Source: Symbiodinium natans (taxonomy: Eukaryota > Sar > Dinophyceae > Suessiales > Symbiodiniaceae). Taken from it: a stretch of DNA of 64,000 nt. The stretch spans positions 226,501-290,500 of the forward strand of contig CAJNDS010001402.1 of the NCBI GenBank assembly GCA_905221605.1, given 5' to 3'. Below, piece after piece: positions 45,201 to 56,934 of the stretch (its first letter is position 1; each line of letters starts with the position of its first letter). The position numbers and the translations under genes are program-made. The notes beneath the pieces are model-generated. The model did not search any database and was not told where the DNA came from. It was given only the letters and a program-made list of their open reading frames with translations.

Positions 45201-47018
45201 TATCCTAGGCCTTCAACCCTCAACCCTCTCAAGAATCGAGTCCGCAAAGTTTGAAACCCGCAACGAAAGCCCACCCTCACTGTTACAGTTGTTAGAGGCG
45301 GGCAAGGCGGGTTTGAGGGCTTAGGGTTTCGGGGGAGCAGGCTGCTGAGTAAGTAGGGGCCATTTAGAACCAATCATGCAGGAACCTTCAAGCACCCTAA
45401 CCACAAAACCCTACAAGCCCTAGACTTCCAGCGCCCCCGTACCTCGTCTCCGCCTCGAGGTCTCAGCTGAACCTGGCTACTGCGATGCTTCAGTCGATGC
45501 CACAAGAGAAGGAGGCAAAAGAGTTTGGAGTTTAGGGGTTTAGGGAGGAGCTTGAGAGCGCACCCAACCTAGACGAGACTTGCATTTCCCATCCATCTTT
45601 GCTGTCTGTGTCCTAGCTCCTGCATGTTCAACCTGTAAAGTCTATGACCTGTTCGTATCTTCTTGTTGCGGCGCAGCCAACAAATTTAAATGTGTTCGAC
45701 AAGGCCCCAAAGCCCTCAAAGCCCCTGAAGACAAGATCGCCGCCATTGTAGGTGTGAGAGCCCAGTCCCAGGCCTCAAGAACTCTAAGCCCGAAATCCTA
45801 CACCCTACAGCCCCCTAAGAACTTGAGACCCTCGTCCCGAAACGCCGGACAATCGAAAACGACCCCCTTGGATCTAGCAGTCCGTGTGGAGGTGAGCCGA
45901 AGGGAGGTGGCGAAGTTTCTGAAGGCGAAGCTCAGGCCCTCCCATGTGCAGAGGTCGCCCAAGATCTGATGGCCCTAACTCGTGCCTAACCCACCGATTA
46001 GCCCCCTTGTCGGAAACCCATGAGAAGTTTTGTCCCCGCATCCATCCGAGAGTAGCTCGGCAGAGGCCACTTCATTCCCCCTTAGGGCTGCATCATTGTA
46101 GCATGTTGCAGCCCTGGACTGGAGGCACGCTTGTACATTCTTGTCGTTCCTTGGCTCCAGGTGGGAGAGTTTAGTTACATCTCTTCGCCGAAGGCTCCCA
46201 ATTCGCCATAATCTGCATCCCCCGCTCGCGAGCGTTCCTTGACTAGGGGCTAGGGGTCCGGGTAATCCGGGTACGGGTTCCCTCGTTTGCCCGAAGCCCT
46301 TGTGACCCTTGGAATTCCATAGTTCCTGTGAGAGAGAGACTCCTTCACGTCCGAACCAGACCTGTGCTTTGCAGCAGAGCACACGTGGCTAACGAATCGG
46401 CTCTGCCTGCGGGAGTGCTCCGTTCTGACACCCCCAACGTCCCCCCAAATGGGCAAACTCCAAAACTCCCCAACTTCCCCAGCCCCCAACTTCTGGATAC
46501 ACGAGTTCTCCCGTGGCACACAGCCCTTTCCAGTGTTCCAGTGTCAGTGCCCCTGATTTTGGGCGCTGGCCTCATTGCCTCGCGCCATGGCCTGGTCCGC
46601 GCACCCAGCACCGGGGGGCTCCGACTTAGAGTTGTCATGAATAGTGAGAAGTAGCTTGGGAAGTACCCTGAACGAGGCGCCATAGCTACGATTCTTCGTA
46701 GCCCTGCGTGGGCGTAGACTGACCCCTAAGTCTCAGCGTGGTTTTCCGAACCCCGTGCCCTGAATCATCCTTTACTCTCGGCAGAACCTTGGGAACCCTG
46801 GGAAGCTGGCACAGGCGTCTACATGCCCCCCCCCCCCCGCGCGTGTACTCCCCACATTCATAGTACACGTGTTTACGTGCCTTGTTGCTCTGCAGCTGTT
46901 TGCAGCGGTCACGTCGTACTGGCTTCTTCCAAGATACCACTTGCCAAGACAGCGACCTCGGGCGAAGGTTGTCGCTGAAATCGTGTGTCCCTGTGAGCCA
47001 TCGACTCATCTCGCTGCT
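42282..47018. other. Long stretch with no firm gene
   Basis: About 4.7 kb between the LNR gene and the GH5 signal-peptide exon. Weak exon-like pieces: 45,890-45,968 on the plus strand (VSRREVAKFLKAKLRPSHVQ, stop at 45,967). A 14-C run lies near 46,830. Scattered CCCTAAACC words occur. It may hold 5' untranslated exons or introns. Confidence 0.4.
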
Positions 47019-50000
47019 ATGTGGGGTCTGCTGGTGCTGCTTCCTTTGCTGATCAGCGCAAGGCCCGGTCAAGCCTTGAGCCAAGCCTGTGTGGATCCTT
47101 TTTCCTCGGAGGCGAAGCTCCCAAACACCGGGATTCTGAAGCTCTGAAATTTTCCCAGAATCACTTTGGGTAGTTCTCTAGATGAGGGGGTTCCCTAAAA
47201 TGGGGGAAAGGGGTGTAGGGGTTTTTGCTTCGATTATCATACTCGCCGCCCAACTGCCATGAGTTCAAATTCTGTTTCCTTGCAAGGTCCCTCTTACAAT
47301 GCGAGCTTTCATCTTGAGGTTGGAGCTGGCCACTTCAAATTAAGATCATCTGCGAAGAGCCGAGCACGCACACTGTGCACAGAGATCTGAACCTGCCGCA
47401 GGTCTCTTTTAACCCTGGATCCTTAGAAGCCCCCAAGCCCGAAACCCCTTAGCCTGACCCCTAGACCCTAGACCCTAGACCCTAGACCCTAAACCCTAAA
47501 CCCTAAACCCTAAACCCTAAACCCTAAACCCTAACCCTAAACCCTAAGCCCTAAAGCCTAAACCCTAAAGCCTGAACCTCCCATGCCCCAAAACCCCCAA
47601 ACATCGCTTCCTTCTGGTTGGGGGGAGGCCCTGTCCCGGAGGGGAGTGTGCGAAGGAGCCGACATGGGGGCAGTTCTCCACCTTATGATCCGGTTTGGGG
47701 ATGGATAGACATACATAGATATATATATAGATATATATATGGCAGCTTATATATATATATATATATGTGTGGTTCCGTATGATGTTATTATGGAGTTTCG
47801 ACACGGGAGACTCGATTTCGACATGGTTCTAAGGTCGCTAAGGGTTTGAGGTTTCAGGGCAAGAGTTTCTGGTTGGCAGAATGACCCTATGCATTCTAAA
47901 CATCCTGAAATCTTAGCGGTGCTGGCCATTTTTGTGTTAATGTTCTCTTATCTCTCTCTCTCTCTCCTCCCTTGCTCGCTTTGTGTTTGGGTGTGCAAGG
48001 CTGGAAAGCTACTGTGGAGACGCCTCGTGCGAAACCTTGTGAATCATCGCTCTCCTTCTCCTGGCAAGTCTTGTCTCCCAGGAGCACCTCCTGCTGCAGC
48101 ACAAGCACGGACTGCAGAAGGCCACCGCCTTGGATCCTGAACCCGCACCGGCATACTGCCTCAATCTGCCCCAAAGGTGCTCATGATGCTGTGCACAAAG
48201 TAGTTTACCTCTCGGACCCGCTTATTTGTGACTTAAAGCATGTATGACGGGTTATGCGGGGTTGGTATGCGGCAACCGTTGTTGCGCTTTCACATGCAGT
48301 GAGGCTGCAGGCGTGGGAGCCCTGCCCTGCAACTTCCTATGTCTTTCTCTTAAGACTTCACGGCTCCACGTGAGGTGCCAGCTCAGCAGAAGGCCATGGA
48401 CGCGCGGAAGGCGCAAAAGAAGGCCCGGTGGTGGGTAGGTCCTGGTAGGTCCAGGTCGACCTCAACGTGTCGGTCAGACTGCCTTTGTGCTGATCCATCA
48501 GTTTCCAACGACCTGTAAGAGGGTTTGGGGCTTGAGGTTCAGGACTCAGTGTTTATCACCAGGAATTCCTGTCTTGCAGGCCTCCATCGTAGAAGAGCAC
48601 GGCCGCTTGGGCGTGGTCGGCAACAAAGTCGTTGATGAGCGGCCTGGCAGACACCACAAGCCTGAAAGTGCAGGTGAAAAAGTCCAAGACCCTCAAACAC
48701 CGGACCCCGCACCCAGCAAGCAACCCTGAACAAATAGGGCCCACCGATGACAAAACTGCACTCGCAAACCTGAGTGTCCAAATGCTACATGCTGTAAGTT
48801 GCCGGGGACCAAGTATCCCTGAAGCCAAGGCTTGCTACCATCCCCCAAGCCCCAACAGCCCTAAGCCCCACTCCAAGGAATGGGCAGCCCCTGCGTCTAC
48901 GGGGAATGTCCCTCTTTTGGTCTCAGTGGAAACCGCAGTTCTGGACGTCAGGCGATGGCTAGGGTTTAGGGTTTAGGGTTGAGTGTTTAGAGTTTAGTGT
49001 TTAGGGTTTAGGTTTAGGGTTTCGGGTTTAGGGCGCCAGGGGGGGTTCATGGGTTCGGTCTTGGCGCTTCGGGTGTTTAATGGCCCTTGGGCTTTGATCT
49101 GGGGAGTTGTGATGTGCCTTGCTTGGCAGCCTAAACGATGTGTTTACATGCATATGTCATGCACCTGACACGCTATGCAAAGCACTCCTTTGCCGCGTCG
49201 GAAGAAGAAGTCCACCCCTGGGATTTTAAACATGCTAACGTGGGGTGGGAGGGTGGACGGCCCGGCAATAATTGCCTTTGAGTTGCGCCCCCCCCCCCCC
49301 CCCCCCGAAGTATTCTGACGATGCCGGCAAGACTTAGTCTAGGAAGAGCTTCGCCCGACCCTCTAAGATCCCACTGGACATTCTTTAGGCCGTCAAGCTT
49401 GCGCCCGCTGAAGTGGTTTTGGGCTTGGGATTTCGGGTTTGGTGGCTGAGGATCTAGGATTTTGGTGCTTCGGATCGCCTCTAAAACCCTGAGCCCCAAG
49501 TTCCTGCTTCCTGCTGCACCTTGCCTGGAGAGGCACTGTGCAGTGGTTGAAGGAGGACTGCAGCATTTCCGGGAGACTCAATGGACCCTAAAGCAAGGGC
49601 AGGGGATCGGGTTATAGGTAAGGTAATGTAATGGTTCAACCTCAAAGTGGGCTTTGACATGGGTAGTGTCAGGAATGCCATCGGCGACTATGCCGTGCCC
49701 TCTGTGCAGCGCTCATCCTAAGCCCCAAGCCCATATTCCCAAACTTACCTCAAAGCCACGGTTTCTTCCTTCGTCGTGGCCGATTGGAGGACTGGGGCAT
49801 CACCTTGCTTCGCTGCCCAATGGCTGTTGAGGCTGGTGTCTTGGGTTCGGGAGTTCAAGGTACCACTAAAAAAAAGAAGAAGGGCTTACGGCTTGAACAT
49901 TTGAGAGCTGCTTTCTCACCCTGAGTCTCACTCCTGAACCTCTACTGGCGCAGAGTTCATGGTCCAAGCCGCAACCCCACATTGGGTTGTAGGTTTTAGG

Positions 50001-53000
50001 CTTAAACGCCGTCGTGTGTTCCTTATATCGTCTCAGGTACAGCAAAAGGAAGGGCCCAGACAAGTAGCTTGGATGGATCACAACTTAAAGACTGAATTGC
50101 CAGTGCATGTGCTTAGAACTTGAGGGCTATGGCTTGCAGGCCCCAAACTCCAATCCGAAAGCCCTAAGTCCCTAAACAGGCAGCCAGCTCCAACCCCGAC
50201 AACTTTAAGGCCCTAAAACCCAACTCTTATGCCTGGAACCCCCATCACAACCCTGCAGCCGGGTTTAGGTTTAGGGTTCAGGGTTTTCCCTACACCTCCG
50301 GACTCTGCTAGCGATCCACTCCTGAGCCTTCAGCACCACTCAACTCAGAAAGGCAGGTGGCTACCTGACCGACCCACAAGCTGAGAAGGCGAAGATAGAG
50401 GTGTCCTGCCGGGGTGTTTGGGAGGGTTTAGGTCTTCAGGCGCTTGAGTTCGCAAAGGCGAGGAATTTGAGGGCCTCGTTTGTTTGCGAGGTGAGGTTGA
50501 GACTGTTGGCCTTGCTTTGTTGTTGCAGGGAGTGTTTCAGGGGGTTTGGTTGCTTGCTTTTTTGTTTGCTTGATTGTTTGTGTGTGGAAGCCCTGATTCC
50601 AAGCTTGGAAGTTTGCAAATGTTCCTTATTTCTTGCAGGAGGACTGGAGATGATTTGCCTTTCTAGTCCAACGAAGCTACACCAAATCAGTGGATGCATG
50701 TGGGGCCGCTCGTTTGGACTCTCGTGTGTGTACCTGCCGCCCGAAATACCCAAAGCTGTTGTTTCATCTTCGGCCATATTCTGATGAACAGCAGATTTTT
50801 CAAGACTTCGTGGGCATTCGTCTGCGTTCTTTTCATGCGTACACGACCTCCTTGTGAACCCCATCAACCTGTTGAGGTTCTAAGGTGAGGGTTCGGCTGA
50901 CTGCGGAGGTCCTTGGGATACAATGTATATACATATATATGGTTATCTTAGATTGCATTTCTACACACTATGTAGGGATGTAGGGTTCAGAGTTTGGAGT
51001 GTATCGTGTGGAGGTCGTCGTGGATGCAGCCATCGATGCGGGCATCTACGTCATCATTGACTCTTTGTCCTGTGGTTCAGTCTCTCCGTCCATGGCACGG
51101 GCATCTCTATGCGCGTTCCTTTGAGTGGCTTCTATCGTCCAGGCACGGGGTTCTCGAAGTAGGATTGGGGCCTAGCTTGGCTGGTGTTGGTTTGCGCCAG
51201 ACGAAGCGCCACGATCTTCGCAGTGCAAGCAGCTATCGGCGATAAGGACTGGCATGACCACAATGCCAACGACCATCCGGAGGCGCTTCCATGCCCTCTT
51301 CAGGCTATGTTTCTGTAGTTTCAAGAGTTCAAGAGAAGGTGTGGGCTGTGCTGTGGTGCTACGAGCAGTCGAGATTAATTCTGTGCAGAAGAGCCTTAGT
51401 TGGGCCTTGAACCCTAAGCCCCCCACTGAACACTAAACCTTGGACCGTCACAAGACACGCTTCAGAGGCCGCCAAGGGGTTCTTCAAGGAGATGTCGCAG
51501 AAGCCACTTCATTGACAGCCTTAGTGGGTTTCCCCCTATGGTTGTGCTCATGGAAGGAGGGTCATAAGCAAGGTGGCCTATCCTACCACCTTAGTTAAAG
51601 TGCCTTTAGCCTTACGGCAGACCTGTATAACCCATGAACCTTCATGTCGTGTTGGAGCCGCTGTTGATAGGAAGTTGCAGGGACCGGGGTAAAGAAGCAC
51701 CGGCAAGAAGCACAAGGTATGGGCAGTATCCCAACGTCATGTTTGAGATCTTCAATGAGCCGATCTTCCAGAATTGGACCGAGACCATCAAGCCCTACCA
51801 TGAAGGTGTGGTTGAGGCGCTGGCATTCTGTGATGCAATGTTTTGTGGCTTAGGCTTTTGGCTCTTGGGGGATTTAAGTCTTGGGTAGAGGGTTGTATGG
51901 TTTCAGGGTTTGGAGTTGCGTTGCTTTGTGCACGCCGGATCCAGGTGATTCGGGAGCACTCGCAGAACCTCATCATCATGGGAACGCGGATCTGGTCCCA
52001 GGAGTGCCCGAGATCGCCGAGTTGTTGCCTAAACCCTGAGCCCGAACCCGGTTGAAGACCCTGAAGCAGTAGTTGCCCTAAACCCTAAACCCTAAAACCC
52101 CTGAACCCTAACACCCTCAACCCTAAAGCCCTCAACCCTAAACATCCCAGACCTCCGTGCCCACGGACCTGCAGGATGTGGATGGGGCCGCCGAGGATCC
52201 CGTGGAAGGGGACAACTTGGCCTATACCGTCCACTTCTACGCCAACACGCACAAGCAGGTTTGCGACTTCGCTTTTTTCGTTGGTGGGGAGGGGGTGGGT
52301 GGTTGTTGGGCTTTGGGGGTTTCACACATTCCAACCCATGGCCTCTTAGACCTGCAAGCGGCCTGTGGGATCGCATGCCCCCACTTACTCAAAACATCGG
52401 TGTCCCCATGGTTTTGGGAACGCAAGCTTCCAACAGTTTGGTACAGGGCAGTTGCAAACCTCCCTGTGGCACAGGAGCTGCGTGAGAAGGTCACCAAGGC
52501 GCTGGAGGCCGGGTTTGGGGAGTTCAGGGTTTAGGGCTTGAGGTTCAGGGTCTAGGGATGTTTAGGGTTTAGGTTTCAAGAGTTTGGCCCCGGAAAGAAT
52601 GGCTTGAGGGTTTTGGGGTTTTATAGTTCTGGGGTTTTAGGGTTTAGCAAGTTTGGGGGTTTACTGGATTTGCGGGTTTGGGTGGGCGAGGGGTTCGGGG
52701 AGTGTGGAGTTGCGATTTGGGGGTTTAGGATGGCTCAGGGTTGCCTTTCAGACTTTAGGTTTTGCGGTTTTGGGCATTGTGGATGATCGACTTTAACAGG
52801 GTGTTACGGTTGTGATCTGGTAACCCCAAGCCCTGAGTCCCCAACCCCATGTGTCTGTCAGAGTTTAGTAGGGCCTAGGGTTGAAGGGTTTAGGGGGTTA
52901 ATAAGGGGTGGGGGAATCTCTAAGGAACCCTTAAGCCTTTCAAACCTCAGCCGCCAACCCTCGGCCATTGGCCGGAGGCAGGGGTCGCCATCTTTGCCAC

Positions 53001-53563
53001 GGAGCGCCCTGGCCTCGCAATTTCGCCCAGGGTTCAGGGCTCATGATATAGGGAAAGCCCTTAAATGCGAGAAGCCTGAACCCGACCTCTAGGCTACCGC
53101 AAGAGTGCCCCTCAGTCTCCGAAAGCCTTTGGGGGCCCGGAGCTAAGAAGTCACGAAGCAGGTGGGGTACCTGCGATGCCAGCGGCGATGGCACGCTCAA
53201 CCTTGAGGAGGCGGTCCTGGGGGGCGTCCCCCCAATGATGGGGTTTTTGGGAGGGCTCCGGATTCTTCTGGTTCTTGTGGCTCGCTTATATCCCCAGTAC
53301 CGTGGCTGAGATGGTCGCTTCCATTTGCCAGACGAAGACCTGGTTGGACTTCTTTGCCGAGCACAACATCTCGGACGCGAACTGGGCCGTGAGCGACAAA
53401 GAGGCCGTGGGCCGTGAAATCAAATTTCAACCCCGCATGTGCTTTCTTGTGAGCAGCATGATGTTGGTGGCCATTGCTACAGTGCAGCCAAACGCTTACG
53501 AAGCCTAAGCCCTGGAGAAGTTTCCTAACGTGCTCTCAGGAGGCCTGCTCTGCGCTCCTCCCA
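47019..53563 (+). CDS. Glycoside hydrolase family 5 (cellulase-type) enzyme in at least 16 micro-exons
   Basis: Signal-peptide exon 47019-47111 (MWGLLVLLPLLISARPGQAL). A linker exon 48375-48422 reads QQKAMDARKAQKK. The catalytic part is phase-consistent: 48580-48638, 48878-48951, 49533-49555, 49790-49831, 50353-50400, 51014-51058, 51247-51282, 51468-51502, 51717-51816, 51945-52001, 52175-52258, 52475-52507, 52978-53003, 53162-53210, 53332-53403, 53543 to about 53563; 268 codons. Blocks in order: GRLGVVGNKVVDENGQPLRL, GMSLFWSQW, DWGITLLRCPMAVEAGGYL, VVVDAAIDAGIYVIIDWHDH, KYGQYPNVMFEIFNEP (acid/base Glu at 51757-51759), NLIIMGTRIWSQD, NLAYTVHFYANTHKQ, GVAIFATEWGTCDASGDG (nucleophile Glu codon split by an intron), TWLDFFAEHNISDANWAVSD. 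This is a GH5 endo-beta-glucanase-like TIM barrel, expected to be secreted and act on cellulose, for example the thecal plates. A possible extra exon at 48082 (EHLLLQHKHGLQK) lies between leader and linker. The Cys-rich exons at 55.8-56.9 kb probably continue it. Confidence 0.85.
47455..47582. repeat. Telomere-like CCCTAAA/CCCTAGA array in an intron
   Basis: About 15 tandem 7-mers: ACCCTAG units first, then ACCCTAA units, lying between the signal-peptide exon and the next exon of the GH5 gene. Confidence 0.95.
47720..47768. repeat. AT/ATAG dinucleotide microsatellite
   Basis: ATATATAG and ATATATATAT units, intronic. Confidence 0.9.
48955..49035. repeat. TTTAGGG-type run in GH5 intron
   Basis: About nine GGGTTTA units, starting four bases after a GC donor, in the intron following the LRGMSLFWSQW exon. 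A 19-C run lies later in the same intron (49,288-49,306). Confidence 0.9.
52075..52148. repeat. CCCTAAA-type run in GH5 intron
   Basis: About eight ACCCTAAA-like units in the intron between the WSQ exon and the DVDGAAEDP exon; orientation opposite to the run at 48,955. Confidence 0.9.
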
Positions 53564-54879
53564 GGCCAGCGGGGCCCTGCCTCCGTTGACTTCTTTTGTA
53601 CATGCTCCGGTGTTCAGGGTCTCCACTGATCACGCGTTGCTGAGATTCTGCCTCAGTTGAAAATTGAGAGAGGCCACTTTCCTATAAATGTCGGAAGTAT
53701 CCCTAAGCTTCCGTAACCGGCCCTCACTCTCAGCTTGGAGAGGCGCAGACGGAGCAGGGCACTGGGAGGACTTGGGCTCGGTTTCAGAAACCAAGGGCTG
53801 TCACCTGCAGGGCCGAGCGGCATAGCTGTCTAGCTAAAGGTGAGTGGTTCAGGATCACAACCGTGGCTTGTTCTGGATCAGGGTACCTCTTCTGGATGCC
53901 GTTACTAGCTGGACTTGTGACCTCTCCACTTGAAGGTTCGTGGGTAGTTCATGGCAGTTGTAAGTAAGGTTACAAGTAGCTCCCATGTGTTACCTGACAG
54001 CAGGGGTATGCCCACCGAAAGCCCTTAACCCGCGGAGAGAGGACTGCGAGCTGACTCCCTCCGGCCACTTCGTGAGGCCACAGAAACGGGAGGGCTTAGA
54101 GTTCCGGGCTCTTTTGCTTTGCCTGAGGAGCCTTAGGGTCTGATTTTGAGGGTTACAGTTTAGCCAGGTCTCAGGGCTTTGCAGGGCTTTGCAGGGCTTT
54201 GCAGGGCCTTGCAGGGCTTTGCAAGGCTTTGGCGTCATGGTCTCTGTGCTTTCAGTCCTTCAAAGATCTAACTCGCCAGGACCTGAACCTGGATGTGGGT
54301 TCCACGGGCTTGTGAACTTGTGTGGCTTTGCCAGCCTTCAGACTTCTGAGAGGCTGTAAGTTTGTGTTTTGGGTCATCCGAGCCCTCAAGCCTCCCAAAT
54401 CCTGAACCCCGCAAAGTCCCAAATCCTTGGCCGGAATCCCCCTAAAAACTTCCGAAACCGCCGAACCCAAAATCCCCTGCCCAGGGCATCTCTCCGAGGG
54501 GAGGTTCCTCCGGCCACGCTGCCAACTCCTTGTCCGAGGCTGGGGCTTTAGGGTTTAGGGCTTAGGGTTTAGGGTTTAGGGTTTAGGGCTTAGGGCTTAG
54601 GGTTTAGTGTTCAGCATCTTTCAAGCGCTAGATTCGCAGCCTTTCAAGCGCCCGAAAAGTACCCACCCACCCAGAGAATCCCATACCATCAAGATAAAAA
54701 AAAGTTTCACACGCAACCCAAACCCTTAGCCCCTAAGCACTCGTCCCTTAATCCCTAACCTTAGAACTCAGAACCCTACCCGAAACCCTGGGCCCTGAAC
54801 CCTAAGTTGCTTGAACCCTATACATGTTAGGGCTCTTCAACCCTGACGGCCAGTAGTTCAAAAGGTGGGAGGCGGGGGG
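53564..54879. other. Intron-like stretch downstream of GH5 catalytic exons
   Basis: No exon supported. It contains a 10-bp GCAGGGCTTT repeat (54,180-54,230) and a TTTAGGG-type run at 54,545-54,610. The right side is the G-rich and 21-bp repeat region. Confidence 0.5.
54545..54612. repeat. TTTAGGG/CTTAGGG telomere-like run
   Basis: About nine GGGTTTA or GGGCTTA units. Confidence 0.9.
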
Positions 54880-55312
54880 CCAGGGGGGGAGGGGGGGGGG
54901 GGGACAGGACGGGGGCGGGGCAGGCGGGGGGGAAGGGGGGGGGAAGGGGGTGCGGGCAAGGACCTTGCCCGCTAATTTTATGACCTTGCCCGCTAATTTT
55001 ATGACCTTGCCCGCTATTTGTATGACCTTGCCTGCTAATATGACCTTGCCCGCTAATTTTATGACCTTGCCCGGGTCATAAAATCAGTGGGCAAGGTCAT
55101 AAAGTTAGCGGGCAAGGTCATGAAATTAGTGGGTCGGCTGACCACCCAAAGGTCATAAAATTAGTGGGCAAGGTCATGGGTCAGCCAACGGACCTTGCCC
55201 ACCGATTTTATGACCTTGCCCAAAAATTTATGACCTTGCCCACAAGTTTTATGACCTTGCCCAAAAATTTATGACCTTGCCCGCTGATTTATGACCTTGC
55301 TCGCAAAGTCAT
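54880..55312. repeat. G-rich tract and 21-bp GACCTTGCCCGCTAATTTTAT repeat with inverted core
   Basis: A G-rich 80-bp tract is followed by about five direct 21-bp units (TGACCTTGCCCGCTAATTTT), then four inverted units (AAATTAGTGGGCAAGGTCAT) at about 55,070-55,180, then about six direct units again. The inverted core lets both arms form long hairpins. Confidence 0.9.
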
Positions 55313-55324
55313 GAACATGTATAT

Positions 55325-55400
55325 TAGATATGGGGTTTAGGGTTTAGGGTTTAGGGTTCTAGGTTAGGGCTTTAGGATATAGGGTTTAGGGTTTCAGGGC
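55325..55400. repeat. TTTAGGG-type run
   Basis: Degenerate GGGTTTA units right after the 21-bp repeat. Confidence 0.85.
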
Positions 55401-55691
55401 TGTAGGGTCTCCAGGCTTGCGATGAGTGATTTGGGAAGATAGTTCACCCCCAAACACTTTTTAGGACCAGGGCGTTTCAGGGCTTTTGGTTGGCGGTTTT
55501 GGGGCGGTTGAGAGTTACGACTTGTGGCTTCAGGGTTTTTGGGTTTCGGATTTTGGGGGGTAATGGGATGGGTGCAGTATGGTTTAGCGGTTGAGGGTTG
55601 GAGGGTTGGAGGGCAGTAGAGTTTGGGGCTGGGTGCATTCAGTCGATCATATGGTGTAGAACTGTGTTTTCTATGTCACATAGGTATGCCA

Positions 55692-55755
55692 TTTATATAT
55701 ATATGTATATGTATGCATATCTTTATATACATATATATATATATCTTTCTATCTA

Positions 55756-55796
<41 letters not shown>

Positions 55797-55800
55797 TTCT
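55692..55800. repeat. AT and CT dinucleotide microsatellite
   Basis: TATATA, TATG and CTCTCT units over about 105 bp. Confidence 0.9.
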
Positions 55801-55851
55801 AAAATGTAAGAGACATTCAGAAGCGCTTCAAGAGCTCCCGCAAGCCTTGAG

Positions 55852-56914
55852 GTTGACCACGCCTCCACCCGGGCAGTGCGCGACCTCCACGGACACCCTC
55901 GGGGGGGGGGGGTTTAGGGGTTAAGGGCACCGCAGCAGCAAGGAAAAAAGGGCCCAGCTGCCTTATTAGCCCTAAAACTGCATACCGACCTTTTCAAAAT
56001 GGCGCTCCTCCAGGAGGATTGCTCGGAGAAGAAGTGCTGTGAGGATCTGGGTTCCAAGCGACGCAGCTGCAGTGACACTGGGGTTCCTATTTTCGTACGG
56101 AGTGTTGTTTCTGACGACCGTCCTGCATCGCTCGTGGGGTACTTTTGAGATGGAGAGCGCTTTTTTTGGAAGGCTAAGTAATAAAGCTCCTAAACCCTAA
56201 AAGCCTGACGCCTAAAGCCTTGAACCCGAAAGATCACTCGGCCCTCCTGCCAACGTGGAAGGTCCCTTTGATCCTGGTCCCCTTTTGGGGTTGTAGCACC
56301 GGGCCTCATGTGTTTATATGGAACCCCCAAAAGGGACCCCAGTTAGGAGAACTACCAACCTAATACCTAAACCGAGGTGCTTCCAGAAGAACGAGTTCTG
56401 GGCTTCCTGCAAGACGAGCTGCACGCCAGGCCCCTCTTCGGTCACTGAATTTAACCGCCCCCTTCTCTGAAGCCAGGGCTCTGCAGCTCCCTTTTGGGGT
56501 TTAGAGTTTAGGGTTTCGGGTTTAGTCCGTTTTTTATACCGAGGGACTGCTTTGTGAGTACGGCGCAGTGAGAATCTCATCTGGGGCAGGGGTCTCAGGG
56601 CTTAGCGTCTAGGGCTTGGGGGTGGTGGTGTCGCCCTTGCATTCTGATTGGCTACTGCCAAGCAGACCATCCAGCTCCATATTGTAATGCGCCCGAACCC
56701 AAAGCCTACTTCCCATGAACCTCCCTTGCATGACCCGAATGCCTGGACCCTAAACCCTCACCAGTCCGTTTTTCAATCCCCGGCCTTCAAGCACCCGAAG
56801 GCCTCTGAACCCTAGATGCCTGAGCCCCTGAACCCGAGAAACCTGAACTCTGAACCCCCTGGAGGCGTGGACCCCAATGACCCGCCTGAGTACGCCTCAC
56901 CTTGGACTTGCGAG
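55852..56914 (+). CDS. Cys-rich module exons, probably C-terminal part of the GH5 protein
   Basis: Exon from 55852 reads LTTPPPGQCATSTDTLG, a Thr/Pro linker with Cys. Exon 56014-56057 reads EDCSEKKCCEDLGSK and joins through a GC-AG intron to exon 56377-56429 (CFQKNEFWASCKTSCTPG), which joins through another GC-AG intron to exon 56865-56914 (VDPNDPPEYASPWTCE). Junction phases restore GSKCFQKN and TPGVDPND. The module DCS-x3-CC-x4-G-x2-C-x5-W-x2-C-x3-C is one I associate with dinoflagellate secreted proteins; its ligand is unknown to me, a carbohydrate-binding role would fit. It lies 2.3 kb after the last GH5 exon on the same strand with no other gene between; membership in the same transcript is inference. 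Confidence 0.7.
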
Positions 56915-56934
56915 GCGACCATGGCATGGGTGCT

